Source: Spirometra erinaceieuropaei (Eukaryota > Platyhelminthes > Cestoda > Diphyllobothriidea > Diphyllobothriidae). Taken from it: 64,000 nt of DNA. The position numbers were made by a program, and so were the translations under genes. The stretch lies in the NCBI GenBank assembly GCA_902702965.1, contig CACRXP010000626.1:65419-129418 (forward strand). Direction: 5' to 3'. The notes beneath the pieces are model-generated. The model was given only the letters and a program-made list of their open reading frames with translations, was not told the origin of the DNA and did not search any database. This document shows, in pieces, positions 35,841 through 47,200 of this stretch. How positions within the stretch are numbered: the stretch's first letter is position 1; each line of letters opens with the position of its first letter.

Positions 35841-36785
35841 CTTAAGCTCCACAAATTTATGAACCCGGCATGATCGAATCGCAACCACCGGACACGACTG
35901 GCCTCAATATTCACGAAAAAACTCCATTCAACTTTATCTGCCTATTTTCCTTTGTCACTCATCGTGTCCATTAATAGGAAAAAACAGTTTCCGACGTCTC
36001 GTCGTCAATGACGGCGATGTCATCAGCACATCTCAGCCTCTCAGTATCAATCCTATTGTTAGAGCTGTCCTTCAGTCGTGTCAACACCGGATGTTTTCTT
36101 GCCTTTTCGGGCGCTTATTGCCACTATCCTCGGCATCCTACCTCATGATCTCTTATATCGACGATGCACTTCTTCGCTTAACTCGATAAAACTTCAATGA
36201 GTTTGACATACTGCGACTTACCTCATTTGCGCGTCCAGACGACTGGGAAACTTCACTTCGGCTGTCTCAGTATTCACTGAGATGCCGGACACGCTCCTTG
36301 CCTCTCATACCAAATGTGCCAACTCACCAACATATGTTAACGAGCTCACGCCAGCACACCCCTGGCTGACGCCTCAGCTGCACCTCTGCTCAGAGGGGGG
36401 TTAAGACGCTCAGACGAAATAAAGCCTCCTGCTTCTGACACCCACGCCGCGCTAGGAGTCATGCCATCACGGCTCCCGAACGCCAGAACATGACCATATT
36501 CAGCCCTGGCACCCATAATCTCCGCTATTACCCAGTAAACCGATCGGGCTGACACTTACTGACTGTCACGTGACGCTTATTCACTCTCGCCCACGCCACC
36601 CCAAGGCACTGACGTGCGCGGGTCCATAGCCGGTCTCGCGTCGGGGACTCCGAAAGTCACCAGACCTCTGTAGAGTACATACTACTCATACTGGCGTCTT
36701 TCCCCTTCTCCTCTAAAGCAGAATTGGGCCGTGATTATTACGGCGCTCTGAGTACACTCTCACCGTTTAGACTCCAAACAGATGC
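35811..36785. repeat. Spaced direct repeat, possible gypsy LTR pieces
   Basis: About 50 bases around GGCGCTCTGAGTGCACTATCAC at 35811-35860 recur at 36738-36785 (GGCGCTCTGAGTACACTCTCAC). This could be LTR sequence of gypsy element B, whose 5' end should be here. The 0.9 kb between holds no recognised gene. Confidence 0.4.
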
Positions 36786-37640
36786 ATATGCATCGGAGAA
36801 AGTTGGATGGCTGAAAGGGAGTCAGGAGGAGGGGCTGAAATATTCAGTGACAGTTCGGCCGTTCGTCTCGGCGATGCCACTATGTGCTCCACTGCAGGGT
36901 GAGGGCAGGGGCGGCGACTTGCGGGTGAACTAGTTTAAAGGGATGGCAGACTTGTCTAGCATCTGCCGCGCTCTCTCCTCCCCAACCTGGGCCCGGTGCC
37001 ATAAGGAAGTGAAGAGGACCGTATGCGGGAGACGGCGCAGGTGTCTTGCGCGGCTGGAGTCTACCTTAGGCGTGCCGCCACACTCGACTAGAGTCCAACG
37101 GAGTGAGAACGCCGTAGGGGCCACTTTAGGAAGGAGCATTCGCAGTTGATTCTCAGTACATAACTCCGCCACTCCACACAAACACACACTGGGCTGACTG
37201 CAAGGTTAAACCTTCAGTTGGAAACCTACCAAGCCACAGCATTTTAGCGAACTTGATAGACACAATCGCGACAGATTGTTTGCAGGGAGGAATGTGTGCT
37301 AAGACTGTCCATCTCGTGCTCTGTTCCTACTTCCAGACACCAGTCAACTGTCGAAGCCGGTCAAATGTCTGATTCCGGAAGAGGGCACAGTGGCTGACGG
37401 AGCTGGAGGACTCGTCTGCGCGCGCCACATGCACGACCTGGACTCCCCAAGCGCATGCACCAGGATTGCACACACAAGGGATTAGGACTCGGATTTCACG
37501 TGCAACAGAGAAGCCACACGGAGAAAGAATCCGAAAAGCACATTTCCCGCTTGCGTGGGAGGTGACGGTGATGTGGGATGTTGGAAGGCTGTATTCCTCG
37601 TACATGTGTTGATGGTAGAATGTGTGGTGATATGGTCGTC
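36786..37640. other. No supported gene
   Basis: GC-rich, short frames only. May be partly the 3' non-coding region of the RTE-like element that ends near 37640 on the minus strand. Confidence 0.4.
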
Positions 37641-38480
37641 TCTGCGGTGATTTATCACAGGTCCTCATGAGGGCACATGTGACCGAATAGGCCCATGCGG
37701 TAAGCGAATACGCGTGTTCAGTTCGGGCAATGGAGGTGGGTGCGGCCAGTGTATGTCGGCGCTCCGGACACTGGTGCACCGGTCGCAGTACGGTGGATTC
37801 GAAAGTGACCAATCAGGCTGATGCTTGAGACGAATGTAAGATCCAATGTGGATAGATTGGAACCGAGTCCGCATCGCTGGTGGTAGGGATTGTGGTGGGA
37901 AAGTCATTAGTTGACGGGACGGCGGATGTCGTCTCATAGATGGGGAGAGTGGGAAAGGGGTTGTTTTGGTGAACCTCATCGACTAAATAGTTGACGCTGG
38001 AAGGATGATGCCGCTCCCTGAGAGCGGCGGAGCATCAGCAATGTAATCACCGGTGGTAAGAGTGGTCATCGTCGTGCGGTTTGAGGTAGGGGTGGCAGTT
38101 TGGGTGTTCGTGGAAGTAGAAGTTGGTGTTGTCAGGCTGTTGTTGCATTGCTACCCAATGTGTCTGACGAGGTTGATTTGCCCGCTAAATGTGTGTTGGC
38201 TACAGGGGCACGTTGAGAACGGTTGGATGTTGATGCCGTGGATCCGAGACTTTTGCGATTTGTGGGCCACCCTTTTTGATTTCGATAGCAGCGGTCCGGT
38301 TTGTTTCGCAAATTTCCTCGTCAGTCTTAGCTGTTTTTTTCCAGGTAGATCTGTCCTGGACGCAATCTTTCAAGGTCTTCGGGTTGATGTGCGGTCGCTT
38401 CAGAGAGTTCCTGAAGTGTCCTTGTAGCGTCGTTCGGGTCCTCCATGCCTATGGGCGCCCGTGACAGCATCGCCATGAAA
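37640..38480 (-). mobile_element. 3' end of an RTE-like retrotransposon with C2H2 zinc-finger remnants
   Basis: On the minus strand the frames give LKRLHINPKTLKD, DRSTWKKTAKTDEEICETNRTAAIEIKK, a Ser/Thr-rich spacer, then LIGHFRIHRT, TGAPVSGAPTYTGRTHLHCPN and RMGLFGHMCPHED. These are typical pieces of the zinc-finger tail found after the RT in flatworm RTE-type elements (family knowledge, from memory). Cys and His pairs are partly lost and frames shift, so it is a relic. Confidence 0.65.
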
Positions 38481-39198
38481 GAGTCATTGGACTGATTACT
38501 CATTCTTTATCCTCACCTGGCAGCCGCTCTATGGCAGTTACAGTTGCCTCGGCGAGTTTGAGGAAAATAGGAGAACTTGAGAATAGCTACGAGTTAATGG
38601 AAGCCTGCAAAACAGAACGCCAAGTGGAGAAACAGTTGTTTTATAGGCCGAGACCGGTCGTCTGCTGCCCCAAAAATGTTAATGACGGTGCTCGGATAGA
38701 CTGTCAAGATGAGAATCGGAAGGTCTTCTACAATCCAAAGGATTGGTGCATAACGTTGTTCGTGTGTGCCAACGAATGCCGTATGACGCTGAGGCTAGAC
38801 TAAAGAGTGCTTTGCGCGAATAGCAACAGATAGTCCTCATTCATTGCGCCTAGGCGACTGGCATGCGAAAGTGCATTACTTTCTCGGAAGAAAAATTCGT
38901 CAAGATGGGTTGTATGGCCGGCTTAGGTTTACTACACACAACTACCTACTATAGTAAGTCCAATAGGAGCTGTTTTGGTACAGTTTACGTCATAAAATAA
39001 TTCTAGCTGCGCTCTAGTTCACGCATTTCCGGGTTTGCTTCAGTTTGTTCGGCGGGATGTCATTTTTGAACTAAACTGCACCGAGGGCGCCTCGCTGCAA
39101 AGCTGTCTTTACAGGCTCATCGGCCCGCACCCCAACACGTAACTCCTTAGTAAAAGGTGCAAGATTTGCCCACAATTGAGAGGATACCAGGGGTGTCC
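38481..39198. other. No supported gene up to the assembly gap
   Basis: A 90-codon frame at 38531-38803 is Cys-containing but unrecognised and not better than chance. The 5' part of the CR1-like element B should begin here or in the gap. Confidence 0.35.
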
Positions 39199-39259
39199 NN
39201 NNNNNNNNNNNNNNNNNNNNNNNNNNNNNNNNNNNNNNNNNNNNNNNNNNNNNNNNNNN
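39199..39259. other. Assembly gap (61 N)
   Basis: Run of N; true length unknown. It lies where the endonuclease/RT linker of the following element begins. Confidence 0.99.
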
Positions 39260-42200
39260 AGGAAGACAATCACAAACCGCCCTAAATGGATAAACCCGAA
39301 CTTGAAGGCCTCTTTCAGAAAAAGGAATCGTCTGTGGAGGCGTTACAGACTAACTGGCTCCGAAGAACTCTTACAGGAATATAAGCGGCAACGAAACGTC
39401 TTTGAATACGTCTTTGAATGAAACGTTTTGAATAAGATAGGACATTTTTCAAGTCAATTCTTTGATACTGAATTTGGTCCAAAAGGGCTCTGATGATGCC
39501 AGCCGATTGAAAAATACCGGAACATAGCACTAAAAATAATCAAATTTATAACAGATAGCATCATTGATAGACATAGAACAGATAATGATATTCCTCTATT
39601 TTCCTCCCTTTCTCGTTTTCATCAGCTATGTCACCTGACACTAAATATCCCTTATAAAGCTAATAAAAATATACCCTTCGATAAACCCCTGTATATTAGT
39701 CGTGCGTATGTCTATATTAAAGCCATATTAAACATATATAGAACTATATTAGGTCATAGTAAACAGTCGACCACTACTCCTATAATTTCCCATTAACAAG
39801 AACAATATGATACATGATTCAATAGTATTTTGACCGTTTTGATTGTGACTTACCATTGAATGCTTCTTACTCCTGATATATATTCATCTTTTCCAGCTCT
39901 TAGTCCAGACAACGATGGTAAGCCTCCTGAAAAATTCGTAGGAACTGTGCGACCGCCCCCTTACAGCTGGCCAGATAGACTGACAACCAGCAACTAGAGC
40001 AAACCGAAATTTACCCAACAGGAAAATAATTTCAAGGTCAGGCCGATATCAAAGTTCTTCAATTGCCATGAAGGACATATTATTCATGCCCCCGAAAACT
40101 ACCAAACTGCAAACTTCAATTTTTATATTGTACATATCGTTATTTTTTGAAAATTTTGTTATTATTTTCCCTTAGAACTGAGGTTTTTTTTAACTTAAAA
40201 CAAACTCTCAATTCGCGCTCTTTTGGCTAACCAGACACCCGAAGCAAATGAAGTCAAAGTGCAGTTGAAATTGACGAGTTTGTTTTAGGTTTTTTTCCTG
40301 AGTTCAAAGGGGACTGACAGTGCCCAAGGGGCGCTACAATGAACCTATTCTATTCTAAAAGTGAGGCCTCAAAGCTGCGAAAGAAGTTTGAACTGAACAT
40401 ACTCCGAAATTCGTTGGAGCATCCGAAAATTCTATATGGTTATATACGAAGTACTAAAAGGACTCAGGAGCTCATCCCTGCCCTTAAGTCTGCAGATGGA
40501 AAAGTGGAGATTGATGACCAGGTTAAAGCGTCCCTCCGTTCCGACTTCTTTCAGTCCGTCTTCACCCGAGAACCTAGTTCTATATTTGCCCATCCATCCA
40601 TTCGCCAAGCAACCTCTCCTCCCAGTACCCTTCCCCATCCTATCCCCTCCCTACCCTCCTTAACCGAGGAACCACTCTTTTCATCTACCATAGTTAGGCC
40701 CGAGTTACTCCGGCTGAAACCTGCCAAATCGCCTGGCCCAGACAGAATTCCTGCCCTAGCACTTCGTGAACTTGCTAATGAACTGTGCAAACCCTTATCC
40801 GCAATATTTCAAAAGTCATTTGAAGGCGTCGAACTACCAGAAGAATGGAAGTGCGCACTGATTACTCCGATCCATAAAGGAGGCTCAAGACTTGACTGCG
40901 GAAATTATCGTCCTGTCAGTCTTACTTGCATCGCGTGTAAAATAATGGAACGCATTATCAAAAGACACTTGATGAAATACCTGGAACAGAACAAAATATT
41001 GTGCGATGCCCAACAGGGCTTTCGTCCAGGGCGCTCCTGCCTAACGAGTGTTCTTTACTCGCACGAGAAATGGACACGAGCTACCGATAAGGGTTTTCCA
41101 GTAGATGTCATATTTTTGACTTTAAGAAGGCCCTTGACAGTGTCCCACACAGGCTTCTTTTACAAAAGATCTGGGATGTAGGGATTCAAGGGAGAATGTT
41201 TAAGTGGATCAGGAGTTTTCTGTCCTCCAGACTACAAAGAGTCGTCGTTAGTAATTCTACCTCGGAATGGGTAAAGGTGGAAAGTGGTGTCCCACAGGGT
41301 TCTGTCTTAGGCCCAGTACTCCTCCTGATTTATGTTAATGACTGTATCAGCGAAGTGAATTGCGAGGCTCTCATGTTCGCGGATGACATAAAAATATGGA
41401 GTGAAGTCAAATGCGATGATGACGCAGAGAAGTTGCAGTCGAACATCAACAAACTGTGTGCTTGGTCGAACAGATGGCTTTTGAAGTTTAACGTGTCCAA
41501 ATGCGTGGTTTTGCACCTGAACACCGGCCGCATTGCCTCTCCCAAACACCAGTACTATATTGACGGGACGAGGTTAGAAACTGTGGAAAGACACAGAGAT
41601 CTGGGTGTATGGACGACCACAAATCTATCGCCATCAGAACACTGCAGAAAGATGGTCCAGAAGGCAACTAGTACTCTACACTGGATCAGACGTGCATTTA
41701 AAATATTTCCTCCCGAACTTTTCGAAAGACTCTTTGGTGTCTTTGTAAAACCTCATCTAGAGTATGGAATTTCAGCAGCTTCACCATGGATGAGGAGGGA
41801 TATCAACTTACTCGAACATGTGCAACCCAGAGCGACAAAGATGGTCGACGGTTTGAAGCACTTGTCTTATCAGGAGAGGCTGAATTTCCTTGGCCTATTC
41901 CCTCTCTCGTATAGACAAATAAACTGCAGTCTACTATGGACGTTCCGGATTGTTCGCGGCCAGGGTTGCTCATTAAGAGCAGAGGATTTTTTTGAGTTCG
42001 CCCGCACAAACCAACTACGCAGCCATGCATACAAAGTCAGGAATGAGCGCACGCGTTTAGACCGACGAAAATTTTCATTCAGCCAACGAGTAGTCAGGCC
42101 GTGGAACTCCCTTCCAAGCGAGATGGTGACGGCTGACACAGTTCGTGTGTTTAAAAGAAAACTTGCTCGTCTAGTTTTCGACAGAAATCGACTTGTACAT

Positions 42201-42300
42201 CATGACTATGCACAGCCAGCTTTGTAAAATCTGTCATATACAATCTTCCGCACTAATTTACAGTGACCCTATGCACTACTTTTTGATTACGATTAAACTG
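39260..42300 (+). mobile_element. CR1/jockey-like non-LTR element B: nearly intact reverse transcriptase
   Basis: A linker frame (39260-39421) with PKWINPNLKASFRKRNRLWRR is followed by about 0.9 kb of unrelated AT-rich DNA, then RT frames 40339-41181 (280 codons) and 41196-42227 (343 codons). Motifs in order: LKPAKSPGPDRIP, PEEWKCALITPIHKGGS, NYRPVSLT, QQGFRPGRSCLT, motif A, SGVPQGSVLGP, the catalytic FADDIKIW, LGVWTTTNLSPSEHC, and a CR1/jockey-type C-terminus with RIVRGQGCSL and QRVVRPWNSLPS. The two RT frames differ by a single missing base at about 41117, exactly in motif A (FDFKKALDSV). Apart from that and the 0.9-kb interruption it is the best-preserved RT of the window. Confidence 0.88.
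39422..40338. other. AT-rich insertion splitting element B
   Basis: The element B protein should run continuously from KRQRNVFE to SKSEASKLRKKFELN. Instead about 0.9 kb of AT-rich sequence with no recognised domain intervenes. The left junction shows CGTCTTTGAATA repeated twice. No terminal repeats or target duplication were clear. Confidence 0.5.
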
Positions 42301-42404
42301 TGAACCAATCACATTTTAAAGTCCTGCAATGTTATTTTATTTTTAAGTATGAATCTGCGAAAGCACTGTACATAAATGGGATCATCAAGGGCTCTGTCTG
42401 TAAC

Positions 42405-43080
42405 CTTCAATATATACATATACATAAACATGTTATAAACCCAGTCGGTTTACGTGCTTTCGAGACTGTCAAAGCACAGTGCTCCGAAAGATTGCGGCTC
42501 CTGGAGTATGATACACCCAGATCCTTAGCAACCTCTGGCACATTTATGTCGTGACCGTCAATACTTAGTTGAGGTTGCTGGTCGTAATCAACCACCCTGA
42601 CTGGGCCTTTGTGCCACGAGAGAGAAAGGCGCCATTTGCGGCGGCACTGGGCAAAGGCCTGTAGGTCGCTCTTTAGGAGCTCGAGCACGATGTCACGATC
42701 TGTCGGCTCGCCGGAGTTCATAAAACGAACATTATCCCAGACGATGTCTAACGCATATTTTATAGAGATGGGTTCTAATCCCATTCATATTAAAACGTAT
42801 AAGATAAATCCGGTCGATCTGCGTGCATTTGAGAGTCCGAACGACAGAGTTCTAAGAGATTTGACTCTAAGATTAAGACATACCCAGATTCTAAATAAAG
42901 CTAGAGACATTTTACAATGACCACTAATGTTAATCTGGGGGTGATTGTCATTTCCAGCCTCCAGAGCTGAGTATTTCGCAAGAAAAGGAAGGAGGCCGAG
43001 TGCACCACCACAGGTCGCTCCTCAAGACTTCGAGCACCCCGTCGCGATCTGTCGGCCTGTATAGTTCGGTACCTTATGAT
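42405..43080 (-). mobile_element. Two tandem fragments of a CR1-like element A RT
   Basis: On the minus strand, copy 1 (43080-42785, older) has PTDRDGVLEVLRSDLW and a degenerate LRTLSFGLSNARRSTGFI. Copy 2 (42784-42407, 125 open codons) has PTDRDIVLELLKSDLQAF, RLSLSW, PQLSIDGHDINV, KDLGVSYSRSRNLSEHCAL and SKARKPTGFI, then ends in a TATACATA repeat. The same segment occurs in element A at about 20.0-20.3 kb. Both are cut-down pieces. Confidence 0.75.
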
Positions 43081-44013
43081 TCACCGGCACACATAGAAGG
43101 TTCAGTATTCTGAAATTAACCTGGTGCATCATTTCGCTTAGCACAGAAAACATTATCAAAGTTGGATAGCTGGCAGGCGTCGCAAACTCGACGTGGAGGA
43201 ATCTATGCTGATTCCAACTTGGTAGGTTATCCGTGTCTCAGTGTTAAATCATCTTATCATTGATCCAGGTCTTTAAGATTTGTGAGGTTAAAGAAAGGGT
43301 TTTAGTCCTTAAAAGTCGTTAAATGGCATAGAACGACCGGGTGTAAGGATGGGCAGATTGAGTTATTCCTTTCATAAACTAAGAAACGTTTCAATGTAGA
43401 GAGCCAGATGAAATATCTAACACAAGCATATATGCAAATGATCTCGGCTTTTGCGCTGGGAATATGGTTAGACACTTTACTAACTCGTATATGGTAGTCA
43501 AGATTTCAAACAAGCCTCTGAATTTGTCCGTGAAGACAACTTCAAATTCTTCTGAAAACTGATAAGTCCGCATTTTCGTAATTGAACACAGGCGATAAAG
43601 GTTTGTTCCATCTCACGACTTTCCCAGGTATACCACGGACGTTAAGATGACCCACGGTTATCAGTGATCTATCATGTTAAGGTCTTTAGTGAGATGGACG
43701 AAGACAATCTTCAATCTTATTGCAATAATTTTTGTCTTCGTATCGCTCTCGATCACATTCCTGAAAAAAAAGAAAATATATGGATTTGAACAAAAGACAT
43801 AAAGGATAAAATAAATACTCCATCTGTCTTTTTAATTTCTTCAATTAACCTTCAATCTTTTAATTTGTGGATTGTTTTTCTAAGCCGATTCCTAGGTCAA
43901 ATGATAAGGCGTATATTTAATTGAACCGAAGTTCCGTCGTGTGTGAACGAAGTCTGGTGTCGGGTTGCTATCGGTTCTTCATTAAACTTGCCCCCTCCCA
44001 CACATCCGGATTT
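43081..44013. other. Upstream region of the myosin V gene
   Basis: No gene or repeat recognised. The promoter and 5' UTR of the myosin gene should lie here; no core promoter element could be assigned. Confidence 0.4.
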
Positions 44014-44266
44014 ATGACGCAATTGGATAATTATAAGAAAAACGTACAAATATGGCTCCCTGACAAAGACAGTGTATGGAAATATGCCGTTCTTTTGGAG
44101 GATGTGCGGTCGGATATGGTTGCATTTATTAAATGGCCCGAATCTTCCGAAACAGAAAAAATTAAAATCGACCAAATCTGTGGCGGACTGCCACCTCTGA
44201 AAAATCCCGAAATTCTCACTGGCCAAAACGACTTAGTCAATTTGAGTTTTCTAAATGAGCCAGAAG
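44014..44266 (+). CDS. MYO5: Myosin V exon 1 (SH3-like N-terminal domain)
   Basis: Starts [10 protein letters not shown] and ends in phase 1 at CCAGAAG|GTATTT. Contains the SH3-like fold and the [13 protein letters not shown] lead-in to the motor. The frame is open upstream of the ATG, so a longer start is possible but has no family support. Confidence 0.88.
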
Positions 44267-47200
44267 GTATTTTATATGCCCCAGACAAATTAATTTTATT
44301 ACCTTATGTTACGTTACCTCAGTAATTTTTTCCGTCATCTGAATAACGGCTCAATGTGAGATTAGCTGAATGATTTTTAAAATGTGAAACGGGAATTTTT
44401 ACGTTATTGTAGTTGTCATTTAGGGACGGGTAATGGGGACAAGTTACAGGATTAATCTAAGTCATGATAAAGACGGTGGATAATTTTGCAGTTAGTCAGA
44501 GGGAAAGCGGTGCGCTCGGATGGACCTGCATATGTGCGCCAGATGTTCTCCTTTCAGAGGGAATTTCACACAAACTGAAACCAACTATCATTTCAAACTT
44601 GGAATCTGTGACCAATTAGGTGCCAACCTTGAAGCTACTACGCTAGTCGAACTCTGACTCGAATATTGTTACTGTTGGACAATGTAAGGTAGGTCGTGCG
44701 AACAAAAAGGATTATCGTCTTGTTTAAGCAAATTTGCGTTTTATTTGATTAAAAAATTAAACTATGGTCTCCTCATAGTAATAACCGCGATGAGGTGACT
44801 TAAACAGCAATGCAATAGATCCATCTCTGCGACGCTGGACTTGAACCGATAGCCTGCTGGAAGTCAGTGTCCAAGTTAACTAGTGTCTAGCTATGCAGGG
44901 TCCTTATGAGAATCTCGAACCTGATTTAGGAAATCGAGAAAATCAACAGTATTATTTTGTACCTTCTCGTTTCTTTTAAAAATGTGATAAGGGGGAGCTT
45001 GTTGCAGTGATAAGTGACAGGCCTCATTTTTGGCCCTAGCAAGTTATACAGGATTTTGTTATGTTAAACAAACAAAATGTAAATGGCAGTAGCATACAAT
45101 ATGACAGAATCACGTATAAGGGACAGACGGAGTATGTTGAGATTTGCCAACTCCATATTCGGCGCACATTTAAGGTCCGATTTTACGACTAAGACTTCCT
45201 AAAGCTGCTGATAACTGCAAATTCGATTGCAGAAATAATCTATTTTAAACTTTTTAATGTGCTAAGCATTTGCTAGTGGAGGAAATATTTGCAAGATAAT
45301 TTATCAAAATTTGAGGGCTGAATAAATACAAAATCAAAAAGTATGATTATTTTCTAAATTAAAACGGCAGGCATCAATCTGGAACGACAAATATAAGACC
45401 ACCTACATAGACTAATAGTCATGTATCCAAACCCCTCCAGAAGTTCTTTCGACTACCTTTAATACCCATGTTAATTAATGATTCCTTGTAAGTGAAAGTC
45501 ATACAGTCATAGATGACTAGTTAAATCAAGTAGGCCAGGGGTGATGTATTGAAAGTAACTGAAAAAGGATTTTTCTATGCAGTTTGGGGGTTAATCTGCC
45601 ATGCTTCATTAGCGTGAGGACTTGCATATTCCTTTTGGAAAATAGTTTATAACGTGGTGGTTTCATGTTTAAACCAGGTTCCATACCGCCATCTACTGAC
45701 TATATCAGATTCCGATACTGAAGCTTCAGCAAACGTAAACTTATGTCTTTGTATTTTTAACAGTCTTGGACAACCTCAAAACGCGGTTCTGTGATCGCAA
45801 GGAAATTTACACCTACTGTGGTATGTACTCAAATTGCTGAAGATAAATATTTGAAATTTATCAGTAAATTCTGCTATTTTTAAATTATTTTGTGCGATGC
45901 AACGAAAATCGTAAATGATCCCCAAAAACATATTTTTACGTGTCAGTCCCTGAGAATGTTCCCTAAGTGTTATATTTTGTGATTTCTCTTTGTGGTCGGG
46001 TTTAATTTGTTTAGTTCGTATTTTTATCCACAATGGTTACAACGTATTTATTTATCGAGGTAGATATTTTGGAAACTATTGTGCTTATTCGAGTTGCCCT
46101 GTCGGCAAGGACGTGGGCTTGTCACCTTCAGCATTAGTATCTCGAGATTGTCCATAATTGATCATTTTACTACTAGAAATAACCTCAATGTGTTCTTCTC
46201 AGATAACTCTTTTTCAATCATCAGAGATCTAGTGTACAGACCACAAGTTTGCGCTTTATTTTTGGGAAATACGGTTTGTTTTGACTTTTTCAGGCCTTTA
46301 TTCTCTTGGAAAACTTGTCTGGAACATCATTCTCTTCAAATCTATCGATATAGTTGACAAATACATTCACGATTGGCAAAACGTTAGGTCGTTACATTTT
46401 GACTTGAGTCCCCCCAAAAAAATCTGTTATACGATTCAGATTGCTGCACTGGTATTAACCTTCCTTGTTCCCTACAATAGGCTGGGGTGATAAACGTTAA
46501 ATATTCATTGGCTAATTATTGAAGCACAGCAAAAATAAATTCAACGATAAGTTAGCGCCGACCAATACGGTAGGCTTCATTTATAATCTTAAATTTTTAA
46601 TTATTTGGAATTGCGCGTGAACTTACGTTTTCGTAAATTAAGGTACGAATTTTAGTGCAAATAGGCTAGATTCCGCACTGTGGTCTTTGAACTTGAGTGA
46701 ACAAGTGCTATCGCACTATTTAGTCTCAAAAAGCCCAGGAAGGCTGACTTTATTTTCATGCTTCCTAGTTTCTTTGTGTCGCAAGTAATCAAAAAGCGAA
46801 ACAAAATATTTTTGCCTATATTGCACAATTTGATTACTTCAAAAAAATCATGGAGGTTTTTCTCAGTGTTTTAAAATCAGTCTACGAAACGTTAAACTTT
46901 TTAAAGATATCGTTAGTCAGTTTGACGAAAACGGCAACCCAATATGCAAATGCACTGTTGGCGTCATGCTATGCCTTTGTTGTTAACAGAAACTTCAAGA
47001 AACCGCCTCGTCCGTACAACTGAGTGTATATGGACCGCTGAGTCAATCTAATTTGAAACTAACGGGCCGCATGTCGTCAGTAGTGATGCACCAGAACTTA
47101 CCACTTTGGAAAAATCGATACTGATTATCTTCGCTATCTTCCCATAGACTTGTTTTCCGTTACAGCTTGACAACTAGCAAACAACTCTGTGTTTAGCCGG

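Noticed and set aside
38531..38803. 90-codon Cys-containing frame before the assembly gap
   Set aside because: No domain recognised, short, and next to retroelement relics.
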